A stretch of DNA of 64,000 nt from Sepiola atlantica (GCA_963556195.1 OY744521.1:126372959-126436958), one strand, 5' to 3'; counted from the first letter of the stretch, positions 11,147 to 21,461 are shown. The notes: generated by a model not told the origin, from the letters alone. Numbers and translations: made by a program.

Positions 11147-13393
11147 GTGAACTTGCTTTTTCTTCTTCCAAATTTGTTAGAGTAGGAACGAAAACTAATG
11201 CATCAAAAATAACACTACCTATACACCCTTAACTCGACCGTGTTTCGAGTAACTTACATATAATTTTAACATCTAACATTAATTCCTATTATTTATCCCA
11301 TACGACTAACTCTCCTAACCGCATACTTCAAAGAGAAGGTAGCACGCTCATTTCTCTCTATGAATTAATAACGTTTACCTTCCTCAAACATCGTTTGGCA
11401 ATTTTTCACAAGGAAATGCGATCAAGTTGAACCGTTTCAGAATTTGTAAAACAGCCAATCAGAGCTACGCTTACATAGGCATTACTCATCAAATTATTCG
11501 CCAAAACACAACGTTAGATTTTATACGAAAATAAAACTTTAACAAAAAAACGATTTAGCAGATAAGTATTTTTTTCTTTTGCATTATACTGATATTATTA
11601 AACATCCACTTATTTACGTCACTTCTTATTCTTATATATAAGCAAGATTTAAATACCAACATTTCTTTTGTTTTGTTTCTTTTCCGGGGACTTATAACAA
11701 CAACGAAAATGACTAAACTAGCCTCCAAAATTTACGCATTGTTGCGTTAACATTATTATTAGACATTTAGTTTTTTAAATATTTTAGTAATTTACGTTTT
11801 TGCAAACTGAATTGAACTGAATAATTTATTTCTCTATTCATCACTCAGAAGGAAAAAAACGAAATACTCGAGATATTCCAACGGCCCCTAGACAAAAATT
11901 GAACCAAACTTATTTTTCAATGAGATTCTACTTTTTTTTAGACGCTTACGTGTAAAAAATAAACACCCTGAAAAACTAGGCGGAAAGGGAAAAATCATAA
12001 AAACAAAAGACAAATATAGGGGATCAGATTCGCGCATAAATTTTACGTAAAATGATCTCCCATTTCTGACCTATTTTAGCGTTTTAGGTCAGTTAACCAA
12101 CATTATTACTTTTATTTTTTCTTCTATGCAGTTTGGGGGGATTTGGGGGCGATTACATATGGTTTTACAACACTGTCACTTGGACTTACAGTGAATGCTA
12201 AAAGCATTTAGTTAACTGGCCTAAAAAGTAAGAAATGGATAATTTTACGTTAAATATATACGAAATTGATGCTACACTCTAAATTCGGAAATTATTGTTT
12301 TTTGTTTTTCCACCAAATTTTTTAGGATGTTTACACATAATAGCCAAAAATAAGTAGAACATCATTTTTTGGGGTGCGGGGAGCTGAGGGTGTTAATCTA
12401 CAAATTTACCGTTTTTCGACTGCCTTGATAACGATTTTGGCATTGTAAAACACTCTATTATTATTACCACCACCTCTAACCCTAAGTCCGAGTGCTCCCA
12501 CAAAAATAATCTAGCTTGTATCTAACTTTAACTATTATTACGTTCATTTGGGCTCTTAAACCAAAGAAAAACATTATTTTTGAAACGCACTCCTATTGTA
12601 TCAAAGAGCTTAATATTCCTTTTTTAATAATATTATTTAACAATCTCTACGTGATTTAAATTATTATTATTTTAATTTCGTATTAGCAATCGAATATTTA
12701 TTAAAATAGAAGATACAATAGAGTGTAAAATCACATGAAATTTAAAAAATCCTATTGAAAATAATGTAACTACAAAATTAAATCCACAAAACATAAAAAT
12801 GCTTCGGCAGAATTTGAACCGGACCTAACCCCGTCTACCGTGACATGACCGACTTTTGCCGATATACAACTTAGGTTAGACTTCAAGTGACATTTGGCTT
12901 TGGTTAGTAGCCGACTTTTGACAAAATAAAACTTAGGTTAGGATTTGAATGACTTTTGGCCTAAAGCAAAGCGCTTCTACAAAATTTAAACCGGACCTCA
13001 CCACGGCCACCGTGAGATATCCGACTTTTTGCCGAAATAAACCTTAGGCTATGCTTAGTCTACGATTAGAGTGATGCAAAAAAACAATTCGGTTCAAATT
13101 AGTTAGAAGTAGAAAACACATAACTTACAGCAAGTTGCATCATACACGTGAAACGCCAAAGTTAAAACTCGACCACACAAATATTGTAGACATCTTTAGG
13201 AAACTGGCGTAATTTCTATTTTTGTTCCAATACCAAGTTCTCCTTTTCGTCAGTACATACATTTTCAAGTATTAAAAGCCGACCTTTTGTGTAAACATTA
13301 AAAATATCCTATGTGATCTATTTGCGTTCGGTCGGCTGTTTAATTCATTCTTTTATATTCCTCCCGGGCAGCGCCGGACAACGGGGCGTCCTA
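10862..13393. other. AT-rich non-coding stretch
   Basis: No gene was recognised. It holds a foldback (11,925-12,360), a short TA tract near 11,125-11,145, and two related blocks at about 12,800-12,900 and 12,968-13,050 that share ACCGGACCT, ACCGTGA and CCGACTTTT with roughly 168-bp spacing. Confidence 0.5.
11925..12360. repeat. Imperfect foldback element, about 170-bp arms
   Basis: Left arm 11,925-12,101 aligns with the reverse complement of 12,208-12,360. Segments in the same order include TTCTACTT, GTGTAAA, TTTTACGT, CCCATTTCT against AGAAATGG, and AGGTCAGTTAAC against GTTAACTGGCCT. The central 100 bases are unpaired. The structure is MITE-like, with no ORF. Confidence 0.7.

Positions 13394-13486
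<93 letters not shown>
13394..13486. repeat. (TA)n microsatellite, 93 bp
   Basis: Pure TA. On its left is a GC-rich block (CCCGGGCAGCGCCGGACA) ending in CTAG. Confidence 0.97.
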
Positions 13487-13488
<2 letters not shown>

Positions 13489-13951
13489 GGAAATTGACAA
13501 CATCTTTGAAGCACGCATTAGAATATATTAAAGTGAAATATTTTGAAAATCAACAATCGTGCAATTTAAATGAAAAATTCATTTATTTAAATTTTTTTGC
13601 AAGATTTCGTTGTAGAACAACTTTGTCAGGCGAGACTGTCTTATAGTTTTTTCTACCTCCTTATTTTGATGGTATTAACCCCGAGGGGTCGAATCACGAT
13701 ATGAGCAGAAAGAGACGTCAAATTCTTAAATACGTTAGGATAAGTGTAGTCCTGGCGATGTTATGCGCGGATTGGCGTAAGGAAATTGAAGCACGCATTA
13801 GAATGTATTAAAGTGAAATATTTTGAAAATCAACAACCGTGCAATTTAAATGATAAAATTCATTTTTTTTTGTTTTTTTTTGCAAGTTTTCGTTTTAGAA
13901 CAACTTTGTTAGGCGAAACTGTCTTATAGTATGTATATATATACTTGTTTT
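13487..13951. repeat. 280-bp direct duplication
   Basis: Blocks beginning GAAGCACGCATTAGAAT at 13,508 and 13,788 stay alignable for about 150 bases, through AGTGAAATATTTTGAAAATC and ACTGTCTTATAGT. The gypsy element inserted 20 bases after the second copy. Confidence 0.85.
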
Positions 13952-13955
13952 GTAT
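13952..13955. repeat. Target-site duplication GTAT (left) of the Ty3/gypsy element
   Basis: GTAT immediately precedes the TG of the low-coordinate LTR and recurs at 20,550-20,553 after the CA of the other LTR. Confidence 0.85.
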
Positions 13956-14550
13956 TGTTAAGTATCGAGAGAGGGTGATGTTCCCGATTATAAACGTGTA
14001 AAGTTGAATCAAGCGATGTTGCATGCAAAGACGGAGTAATAATTAACAAACAAAATGAAGTAGTTCAAATAACGTTTATTGAACGTGTGTGTATGTGGAA
14101 TGATGAAGTGTGTGATGTATGCATGTGTGTCGATGGAAAAACAGTTCTTGAAAAAGGTATAAGAAGAAATGAATGAATCCGGCGAGAGGAAAAGTCTTTG
14201 AAAAGCCGTACACAAAGAAAACGAGTTGAGAACTCTTACCGTTGTTTGCCCACGTGTGTTGGTAGTTGTTAGACCGATTGAAGAGAAAAGCGTGAGACGA
14301 AACGCTAGTGTATTAGCGTCGTTCTGCCGACCAGAGAAAAGAGAGAGAGAGATGGAGCGCTAGTGCCAGCGCACTTCTGCCGATGCTGGTCGGTGAAAAA
14401 AGAGAGAGATTTTCCGTTTGGCTCCGGGTTTTATAGTCCGAAGGGCAGATAACTCTGGTGTCGCTTTACAGCGCCACCTGTTGGTGATAAAGCGCCACCT
14501 ACCGGCAAACCGGTGTAGTTATGTTTTGAAAGGAGGAGGTAACTGCTACA
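13956..14550 (-). repeat. 3' LTR of the Ty3/gypsy element
   Basis: 595 bp, beginning TGTAGCAG and ending TTAACA on the element strand. It contains a TATAAAA box at 14,429-14,435 and an AATAAA at 14,075-14,080, giving U3 of about 115 bp, then R and U5. It appears identical to 19,955-20,549. Confidence 0.95.
14429..14435 (-). promoter_or_regulatory. LTR TATA box (3' LTR copy)
   Basis: GGACTATAAAACCCGG context on the minus strand, about 115 bases into the LTR. It is a plausible RNA polymerase II core promoter; the equivalent site in the 5' LTR is at 20,428-20,434. Confidence 0.6.
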
Positions 14551-14570
14551 AGGACTCCCCCCCGATTGAA
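14551..14570 (-). promoter_or_regulatory. Polypurine tract candidate
   Basis: On the element strand CGGGGGGGAG lies just upstream of TCCT and the LTR start. It is the expected place for the plus-strand primer, although the last few bases are not purines. Confidence 0.45.
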
Positions 14571-14709
14571 AAATATTGAAAATATTATTCAATATATACA
14601 GTTGTAGATGAGAAGCATTCTTTGTGGGTATGTCTGTTTTGCTGTTGAAGATTAGAAAAAAAGTAGTGTGCACGCTACTTATTTCTGTTTCTGCATCTGT
14701 ATTGAATGA

Positions 14710-15128
14710 TTGATCGCAAGTGCGTCTGCGGAGTGTTTGTAACGCATGTGGATCTGCGTGTTGTTTGCATGCAATTGGGTCTGCATCAAATTTGAGCGCA
14801 AGTGAGTCTGCGGTCGAAAAATGTTGAGTGCAAGTGAATTTGCACTTGTTGGTGGCGTCGTTCATGTTGATTAGTCTGCGTGATGCAGAGCTGATGAACA
14901 AACGTTGAATTGTCAGTGTTGTCCGGGAATGTTTGGTGCTTGGGTCTGCGCGGTTGTTGATGAGTGAGCACAAGTGAATCTGTGCAGTTGTTGATGAGCG
15001 AGCACAAGTGAATCTGTGCAGTGTTGATAAGTGAGCACAAGTGAGTCTGTGCAATTGTTGATGAATGAGCACAAGTGAGTCTGTGCGGTGTTGTTGATGA
15101 ATGAGCACAAGTGGGTCTGTGCGGTGAA
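14710..15128 (-). repeat. 34-bp tandem repeat array in the 3' region of the gypsy element
   Basis: Five good units of 33-36 bp, each with GAGCACAAGTG then TCTGTGC then GTTGATGA, lie at 14,966-15,128. More diverged units (GCAAGTGxGTCTGCG) extend to 14,710. All three minus-strand frames stay open across much of it, as expected of a repeat; the longest (14,431-15,108) reaches into the LTR. It sits where an envelope or third ORF would be, but shows no signal peptide or known domain. Confidence 0.85.
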
Positions 15129-15231
15129 AATGTTCTCATTACTGTTGTTGTTGAACGAATAGAAGTTCGGAGGTTATTTTGATTGTGTTCGAGTGTATTT
15201 GTGAGAAAGTTTTGAAACTGTTTGTATGTTA

Positions 15232-18200
15232 CTAATAGTATATGTAAGTTTTGAAGTTGTGTGGGAATGTTACTTTCCGACCAGATCTTGTCTTTTGTTC
15301 TGGTGGGGCATAGTCACATGGAGCATTCGATTCCTCTGTGGTGTCGGAATCTGTGTGAGAGTTGTGTGTCTGTTGGCTTGACTGTGATTCTTCCACTAGA
15401 GCAGGTTTTAATCTGTCAATGGAAACAGTGTCATTCTTGCCGTTTTTTGTAATGGTGAAAAAATTTTCTGCCCGTTTAACTACTTTGTAAGGACCTTGGT
15501 AGCGTGGTGATAAAGGCTTTTTCACCGCATCGTCGCGGACGAATACGTATTCGCTGTCAAATAGCGTCTTGGGTATGTGGATTTGTCTCGATACTTCTCG
15601 TGTAGGGGTGAAGTGTAGTTTCGACATCCTTGCCTTTATGTCCTGTACAAATGTAGTTGTAGGGTGTACATTATCTTTGTTATGAAAGTATTGTCCGGGC
15701 AAAGATAATGTAGTACCAAAAACTATTTCAGCCGGTGTGCAACCCAAGTCCTGCTTTACAACGTTCCTAATTGACAATAGGACCAGAGGCAAGTTATCAA
15801 CCCAGTTGGTTGTGTTTGGCCTCATTGCAAGAGATGCTTTTAGGTGCCTGTGGAATCGCTCGACCAGGCCGTTGGAACAGGGATGATATGCCGTCGTCCG
15901 TATATGCTTGGTGCCCAGGAGTAGGTTGAACTCGGCGAAAAGTTTCGACTGGAACTGTGTGCCTCTGTCAGTTGTAATGACTGCGGGTACACCGTATGTG
16001 GCTATCCATTCCTTCAAGATTGCTTTGGCCACTGTATCTGCTGAGATGTCCTTTAATGGGATTGCAGTGGGCCAACGGGAAAATCGATCAATAATCGTTA
16101 GTAGATAGCAGTAGTTCTGGCAAAGTGGCAGGGGTCCAACGATGTCTATATGCAGATGAGAGAACCTGGCATCAGGATTGCTGAATGTTCCTATTGGGGA
16201 CTTGGTGTGTCGGTAGACCTTGCAACGCTGGCAGTTTATGCAGTTGCCAGCCCAAAGTCTGACATCTTTGTTCATCCCAGGCCATACAAATCTGTCACTG
16301 ATCATTTTCAGGGTGGCTCTTTTGCTGGGGTGAGAGAGTGAATGAAAATGATCAAATATGCGTCGTCGCAGTGAAGGTGGGACATAAGGTCTGGGTGTAG
16401 GTGTTGTTGTGTCGCAATAAACCTCTTTGTCGCTAAAACGGGTTGGTACAGGAGTGAGTTTCAAGGAAGTGTTTTGCAGAGTTTGTTGAAAGGTGGTGTC
16501 TGATGCTTGTTCCTGTGCCAGCAAATCGTGGCTAAGAAAATCCTGGGTGATGGAGTTTGTGTCTGGCCGAGAAAGTGCATCAGCCACAATGTTCTGGTCA
16601 CCTTTAATATATTTAATTTCAGTGGAAAACTGTGATATATAGTCCAGGTGACGAGATTCTCTGGGTGAGTATTTGTCCGGACGTGAGGATAATGCATATG
16701 TTAATGGCTTGTGGTCTGTGTAAATAATGAATTGTCTACCTTCTAGCACATGTTTATAATGTTTAATTGCGAGGTAGATTGCTAGGAGTTCCCTAGAAAA
16801 TGCGCCGTATCTGGACTGTGTTTGGCTGAGCTTGGAGGAGAAGAAAGATATGGGTACCTTGGTGTTATCAATCTCCTGATGTAGTACCGCGCCTACGGCT
16901 GATGAGCTTGCATCTGTTGTTAGAGTTAATGTAGCCTGAACATTGTCAGTGAGGTAGGTGAGTTTGGTGCAGTTGGTCAATGCGGATTTGGCTGCGTTGA
17001 ATGCATGAAGTGCTTCTGCAGTGAGTGTAAGGGCTTGTTTCTGTCTTCTCCCTTTGTTCTGCAAGATATTTGTTAAGGGAGACAGGATCTTAGAACAGTC
17101 TGGGATAAACCGACGATAATAATTAACGATTCCTATGAATCGTCGCAGCTGACGGAGTGAGGTTGGAGGTTGAAATTGCTGTACCGCTTCTACCTTTTCA
17201 GGAAGGGGTGTGATTCCGCCCTCATCAATCTGGTGTCCCAAAAACTGAAGTTGCTTGGCGCCGAATATACACTTGTCTACATTGATCTTCAGACCATTTT
17301 GTGATAGTCTCTGCAGAACTTGGTGTAAATGGTGCTCATGTGTTGCTTCATCCGGGCTTGCTATGAGGACGTCATCTATGTAGGCGTATACACAGGGTAG
17401 TCCTCTTAGGACGTTATCAATGAGGCGTTGGAAGGTTTGGGCAGCGTTTCTCAGTCCAAAAGGCATGCGTTTGAACTGGAAGAGTCCAAAAGGTGTGGTC
17501 ACAGCCGTTTTCGGGATATCTTCGTCTGCTACTGGGATCTGGTAGAAGGCTTTAGTCAGATCCAGTTTGGAAAAGATTGTTGCACCCTGGAGTCCTAATG
17601 TGAAATCGTGTATGTGCGGTACGGGATAGCGGTCTGGGACAGTTTGTGCATTGAGTCGCCGATAATCGACACATACACGATGGGTGTTCTGGTCTGGTTT
17701 AGGAACAAGGTGGAGAGGTGAAGCATATGGGCTTTCAGAGGGTTCAATAATTCCATCCTCGATCATCTGTTGAAATTCCTGCTTAGCGTATTTATACTTT
17801 TCAGGCAACAGACGTCGAGGGTTCGAATAGACTGGAGGTCCGGTTGTCTTTATGTGATGTTGTGTAGAGTGTTTAATTTTATCGTCGATGTTGAATTGCT
17901 TGGTAATGTCAGGGTACTGATCCAAGACGTTGACATATTCTTTGGTGTGGTGGGTTGCTGAGCAAATTCCTGTTGGACCAAACTGTGTTAATGTTCCCTT
18001 CACCCTAATGTCTGTCATATCGTCCGAGAGTGTTTGGTTGTACATGTGGACAGACAGACCGTAGTGTGAAAGGAAATCAGCTCCTATGATGGCCATCCTG
18101 ACGTTGGCTTGCACGAATTTCCAGACGAAGTTACGGCGGAGTCCTAAGTGTAGGGTGAGTTCCTTAGTGCCGTATGTCTGGATTTGTGAACCGTTTGCTG

Positions 18201-18391
18201 CCTGTAGCTTGAATGTCGAAGGAGTTGGTTTTTGTCCGGGTTGTGGTGGGATAACGCTTATCTCAGCACCGGTATCCACCAGGAAGGAATGACCGCTGTT
18301 GCGGTCCTTTACATAAAACAAGCGACCTCTTCTTCTCCCTCCAGCTGCAGTTGTCGCTATTACTGGCTGGGATTGGCGTTTCCCTGTGGCT
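15232..18391 (-). CDS. pol: Ty3/gypsy Pol: protease, reverse transcriptase, RNase H, integrase
   Basis: Open frame of over 1,030 codons, entered by -1 frameshift from gag (the frame opens near 18,391). The first start-like codon is TTG at 18,321; residues below count from it. Protease active site DTGA lies at 16-19. RT motif A has D254 and the catalytic YIDD is at 314-317. RNase H carboxylates are D470, E511, D536 and D581. Integrase has a zinc-binding motif with H660, H664, C694 and C697, and the D726, D785, E821 triad with the canonical 35-residue D-E spacing. A GPY-type motif (YQGPYKVVKR) follows, then an acidic, low-complexity tail. The polyprotein would cleave itself, copy element RNA into DNA and integrate it. 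All expected catalytic residues are present and no stop interrupts the frame. Confidence 0.96.
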
Positions 18392-19172
18392 TGTAGTTAC
18401 AGGGGCTGTTGCATTTTCTGGCCTTGTTGCCAAATGTGTAGTGGTACCAGCACATACCACCCTGGGATTGGTTGTAAGGGGACCTCTCTCTGCTACGGCT
18501 CCCACGGTACCTGCCTCGGGACTGTGAACGACCCCTTTGTCTGCTTTGGGTTTGGAAGGCCTTTAGCATAGCCTTCAGTTCAACCATCTCAGCTTTTAAC
18601 TGCTGCAGCTCGCTGTGTTGACTGCTAGGAGTGGCGAGTGCGTTGACCGTTTGTGGGCCACTGTTGGACTCGAGAATTCGATCAGCCGAGTTTGCTAGCA
18701 TGTCGATGGGAGTGGTGTCTATCATCGGTGCCAGAATTTGTGTCGCACTCGAGGGAAGTTTGTCCAGCCACAATCGTCGCAGTATATTCTCGGACATGGT
18801 ATTTCTTCCGAGCTGTGACTTCATGTGTCGCAGTAGTTGTGACGGTGTCCTGTCGTCGAGTCTGATGTTGTTGAATAAGTCCCGTAGCATGGCTTCTTCG
18901 GAGCGACCCATTCTTTTGATTATGGCGTCTTTTAGGGCATCATATGGGTTGACTGATGGGACGTCGTCCAACAGGTCGGTTACTTCGTCTACCACCTCTG
19001 GGGGCAAGGCTTCCACCACGCTGGCAAATTTGCTTCTCTGTGAGGTTATTCTTCTCACAGAGAATAATGCCTGTAGTTGGGTGAACCAGTTCTTTACGTT
19101 ACTGGAGTTAAAAGGGGGCAGACGGTAATTCGCAGAAACTTCCAGAACGTCGTTAGTATCCGCGGTAGCCAT
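18360..19172 (-). CDS. gag: Ty3/gypsy Gag: capsid and nucleocapsid
   Basis: The 270-residue frame starts at ATG 19,172 (MATADTNDVLEV) and ends TAA at 18,360. Residues 15-175 form a helical, capsid-like region typical of arthropod and mollusc gypsy Gag proteins (LPPFNSSNVKNWFTQLQALF near the start; LRRLWLDKLP at 131-140). Residues 211-232 are Arg/Ser-rich and probably bind RNA. The C-terminus has CWYHYTFGNKARKC followed by NSPC, an atypical Cys/His knuckle (C241, H244, C254, C258) known from this lineage. The last 30 bases overlap the pol frame and contain the slippery site. Gag would assemble the particle that packages element RNA. Confidence 0.94.
   Translation of the reverse strand: MATADTNDVLEVSANYRLPPFNSSNVKNWFTQLQALFSVRRITSQRSKFASVVEALPPEVVDEVTDLLDDVPSVNPYDALKDAIIKRMGRSEEAMLRDLFNNIRLDDRTPSQLLRHMKSQLGRNTMSENILRRLWLDKLPSSATQILAPMIDTTPIDMLANSADRILESNSGPQTVNALATPSSQHSELQQLKAEMVELKAMLKAFQTQSRQRGRSQSRGRYRGSRSRERSPYNQSQGGMCWYHYTFGNKARKCNSPCNYKPQGNANPSQ
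18378..18384 (-). promoter_or_regulatory. -1 ribosomal frameshift site GGGAAAC (gag to pol)
   Basis: On the element strand the gag frame reads G_GGA_AAC, an exact X_XXY_YYZ heptamer. Slipping back one base puts ribosomes in the pol frame, which is closed upstream by a TAA just before 18,391 and open downstream. Seven bases after the heptamer, CCAGC can pair with GCTGG about 20 bases later, a short stimulatory hairpin candidate. Confidence 0.75.
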
Positions 19173-19230
19173 AGTGACGATTGAAGGTGGAAGAAGTTGC
19201 TTTTGTTTTGTTTTTGTTTTTTTGTTTTTT

Positions 19231-19812
19231 TATCAACACGTGGTCGTGGAAAAAAAAAAATGGCGGCTTCCTTTGTTGTCGAAAAGAAAGAAAAAAAAGG
19301 TTCGTATTTTCTTTTTCTTTTGTTGTTTGAATTTTAATTTCCACGTGGTCCGAGAGATAAAAATGAGGTTTTTTTTTGAATTTTTTTATCAACACGTGGT
19401 CCAGAAAAAAGATGGCGGCAATTTAAAAATTTTTTTATCAACATGTGGTCACAAAAAAGATGGGCAGCGTGAGCGTTTGTTTTCTTTTGTTTTCTTTTTA
19501 TCTCCACGTGTTCAAAACAAAGGAAGTGGCGTCTTGTAAGGTCCTTTTGTTCGTCGAAAAAGAAAAAAAAGGATTGGCAAAAGTTTGTCTTTTTCTTTGT
19601 ATATATTTTTCCGGGTGGAGAAAGAGAAGAAGAAAAAAAATGAAATTGTAATTTGTTTTATACTCGGAGAAAAGCCGAGGAATGTTTTTGTTTTGTTTTG
19701 TTTGGGTATTTCCGCGTGGCCAGGAAAAAAAATAATGGCGGCTTCTTTTCTTTTGTTTGTTTGTATATTTCTACCACGTGGGTAGAAAAAAAAGGAAAAA
19801 GATGGATGCGTA
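19231..19812. repeat. Leader array of CACGTG + ATGGCGGC modules in the gypsy element
   Basis: About eight degenerate modules lie between gag and the primer site. Each has a T-rich stretch, ATCAACACGTGGTC or a variant, an A-rich stretch, then often ATGGCGGC. CACGTG cores are at 19,237, 19,342, 19,393, 19,505 and 19,775; variants are CATGTG at 19,442 and CGCGTG at 19,713. ATGGCGGC follows at 19,260, 19,412 and 19,735. CACGTG is a bHLH (E-box) site and AAGATGGCGGC resembles the YY1 consensus. Regulatory function is inference. Confidence 0.8.
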
Positions 19813-19844
19813 ATTCGTTTCACCACGAAAGAAAAAACGAGAAA

Positions 19845-19846
<2 letters not shown>

Positions 19847-19890
<44 letters not shown>
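19847..19890. repeat. (TA)n microsatellite inside the gypsy leader, 44 bp
   Basis: Pure TA located between the CACGTG module array and the primer-binding site of the intact element. Confidence 0.97.
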
Positions 19891-19895
<5 letters not shown>

Positions 19896-19937
19896 CTTGT
19901 ACGAAATTAATTACTCCGTCAGATACAACAAAGCTTG

Positions 19938-19952
19938 CACGTCGGGTCACCA
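19938..19952 (-). promoter_or_regulatory. Primer-binding site, tRNA-Trp-like
   Basis: TGGTGACCCGACGTG begins two bases after the 5' LTR. Animal tRNA-Trp ends in CACGTCGGGGTCACCA, so the site is complementary except that one C is missing from the CCCC run. The position is exactly that expected of a retrotransposon primer site. Confidence 0.8.
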
Positions 19953-19954
19953 AT

Positions 19955-20549
19955 TGTTAAGTATCGAGAGAGGGTGATGTTCCCGATTATAAACGTGTAA
20001 AGTTGAATCAAGCGATGTTGCATGCAAAGACGGAGTAATAATTAACAAACAAAATGAAGTAGTTCAAATAACGTTTATTGAACGTGTGTGTATGTGGAAT
20101 GATGAAGTGTGTGATGTATGCATGTGTGTCGATGGAAAAACAGTTCTTGAAAAAGGTATAAGAAGAAATGAATGAATCCGGCGAGAGGAAAAGTCTTTGA
20201 AAAGCCGTACACAAAGAAAACGAGTTGAGAACTCTTACCGTTGTTTGCCCACGTGTGTTGGTAGTTGTTAGACCGATTGAAGAGAAAAGCGTGAGACGAA
20301 ACGCTAGTGTATTAGCGTCGTTCTGCCGACCAGAGAAAAGAGAGAGAGAGATGGAGCGCTAGTGCCAGCGCACTTCTGCCGATGCTGGTCGGTGAAAAAA
20401 GAGAGAGATTTTCCGTTTGGCTCCGGGTTTTATAGTCCGAAGGGCAGATAACTCTGGTGTCGCTTTACAGCGCCACCTGTTGGTGATAAAGCGCCACCTA
20501 CCGGCAAACCGGTGTAGTTATGTTTTGAAAGGAGGAGGTAACTGCTACA
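19955..20549 (-). repeat. 5' LTR of the Ty3/gypsy element
   Basis: 595 bp with the same sequence as 13,956-14,550 as far as I can compare by eye. It contains the TATAAAA box at 20,428-20,434, the presumed promoter of the element. Confidence 0.95.
20428..20434 (-). promoter_or_regulatory. LTR TATA box (5' LTR)
   Basis: TATAAAA on the element strand in the 5' LTR. Transcription would proceed toward lower coordinates through gag and pol. Confidence 0.6.
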
Positions 20550-20553
20550 GTAT
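20550..20553. repeat. Target-site duplication GTAT (right) of the Ty3/gypsy element
   Basis: GTAT follows the terminal CA of the high-coordinate LTR and matches 13,952-13,955. Confidence 0.85.
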
Positions 20554-21460
20554 TATAAAACTCTAAACACAGCGTTTTTCTTTCTCTTTTCGCGTGCGTA
20601 GTCGCAATCCAGCCTGGCCCCATTTGGAGCCCGAAAGACTCTCGGTAATAAGACAAACATGACGAGAGATATTGTCGAACTACTGTATTACGAGCGTTGA
20701 ACACACACACGTCATTCACCGAACGTACGTAGAAATAAATCAATAAATACACTCACTAAAAAACAATAACGCAAATATATACATAAAAATCTACATAGCT
20801 ATTTCATTTATACACACGTAAAGTCACACGGTGCCAGTCGAAACAAACGTATACTCAATTTAATTTTATACACAAAACGACATCTCTTTCACAAGAACGT
20901 CTCTCATTCTATACGTAACTTTATTTTCGTTGCCAAAAAAGTGTCGATACTAAATAATTATATTTTCGTCTATTTGAAATCCAGTATACAACATACCTGA
21001 TAGATAATTTAAGTCGTTAACATACGCCACAAAAACAAAGCAAAACACTCTCCTCCTCTATAGTCTTGTAGAGATAAGTCACCCTCAACGTTATTGAAAT
21101 ACACAAGAAAATACGAAAAGCCGATATAAACAAACATATGACCAGACATATAAACTTTGAAAAATGTGTGTTGTACATTGTTGAATTCTGAAAAAGTTGT
21201 GTGTGTCAGTGGCAAGTATGTGTGAAATGCTTAATGGCGATCGGAAATGTTCAGTTTGATGGGATGATAAAAAAGGAAAGAAAAATAAATGAATACTTAA
21301 ATATTATTTGCATAGCGTAACCTAGGTTGGTGAGTATATGTGGAAATTAAGTGGGTACGGTGATGAGCGAGTGTTCATTGAAAATCAACGCCTGGACGAG
21401 TGGGTGCAGTTGGGAGCGCTGAACGAAGTATTTGAAGTAAAGTTGTTGTAAATCCTACTG
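20554..21460. other. Non-coding stretch, nothing recognised
   Basis: Short open frames on both strands lack motifs. No repeat family shared with the rest of the window was noticed. Confidence 0.5.
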
Positions 21461-21461
21461 A

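Larger units (their letters stand above)
13956..20549 (-). mobile_element. Complete Ty3/gypsy LTR retrotransposon, 6,594 bp, apparently intact
   Basis: Minus-strand element with two 595-bp LTRs, a primer-binding site, a leader, gag, pol (protease, RT, RNase H, integrase) and a tandem-repeat 3' region. The LTRs look identical base for base, gag and pol have no internal stops, and a 4-bp GTAT duplication flanks it, so insertion is recent and the copy may still be competent. The order protease-RT-RNaseH-integrase is that of Ty3/gypsy elements. The integrase C-terminus has a GPY motif and no chromodomain, and the tRNA-Trp-like primer site suggests the Mag-like animal lineage (inference). There is no recognisable envelope gene. 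Confidence 0.95.

Noticed and set aside
14009..14215. 68-residue frame repeated identically at 20,008-20,214
   Set aside because: Lies wholly in the gypsy LTRs. The duplication reflects the two LTRs, not a gene pair.
14431..15108. 225-residue frame as an envelope gene of the gypsy element
   Set aside because: No signal peptide, transmembrane segment or Cys pattern; it is largely a 34-bp repeat open in all frames. Kept only as a repeat observation.
18263..18505. 80-residue frame between gag and pol
   Set aside because: It is the third frame of the gag-pol junction; the -1 heptamer leads to the other frame, which is continuous with protease.
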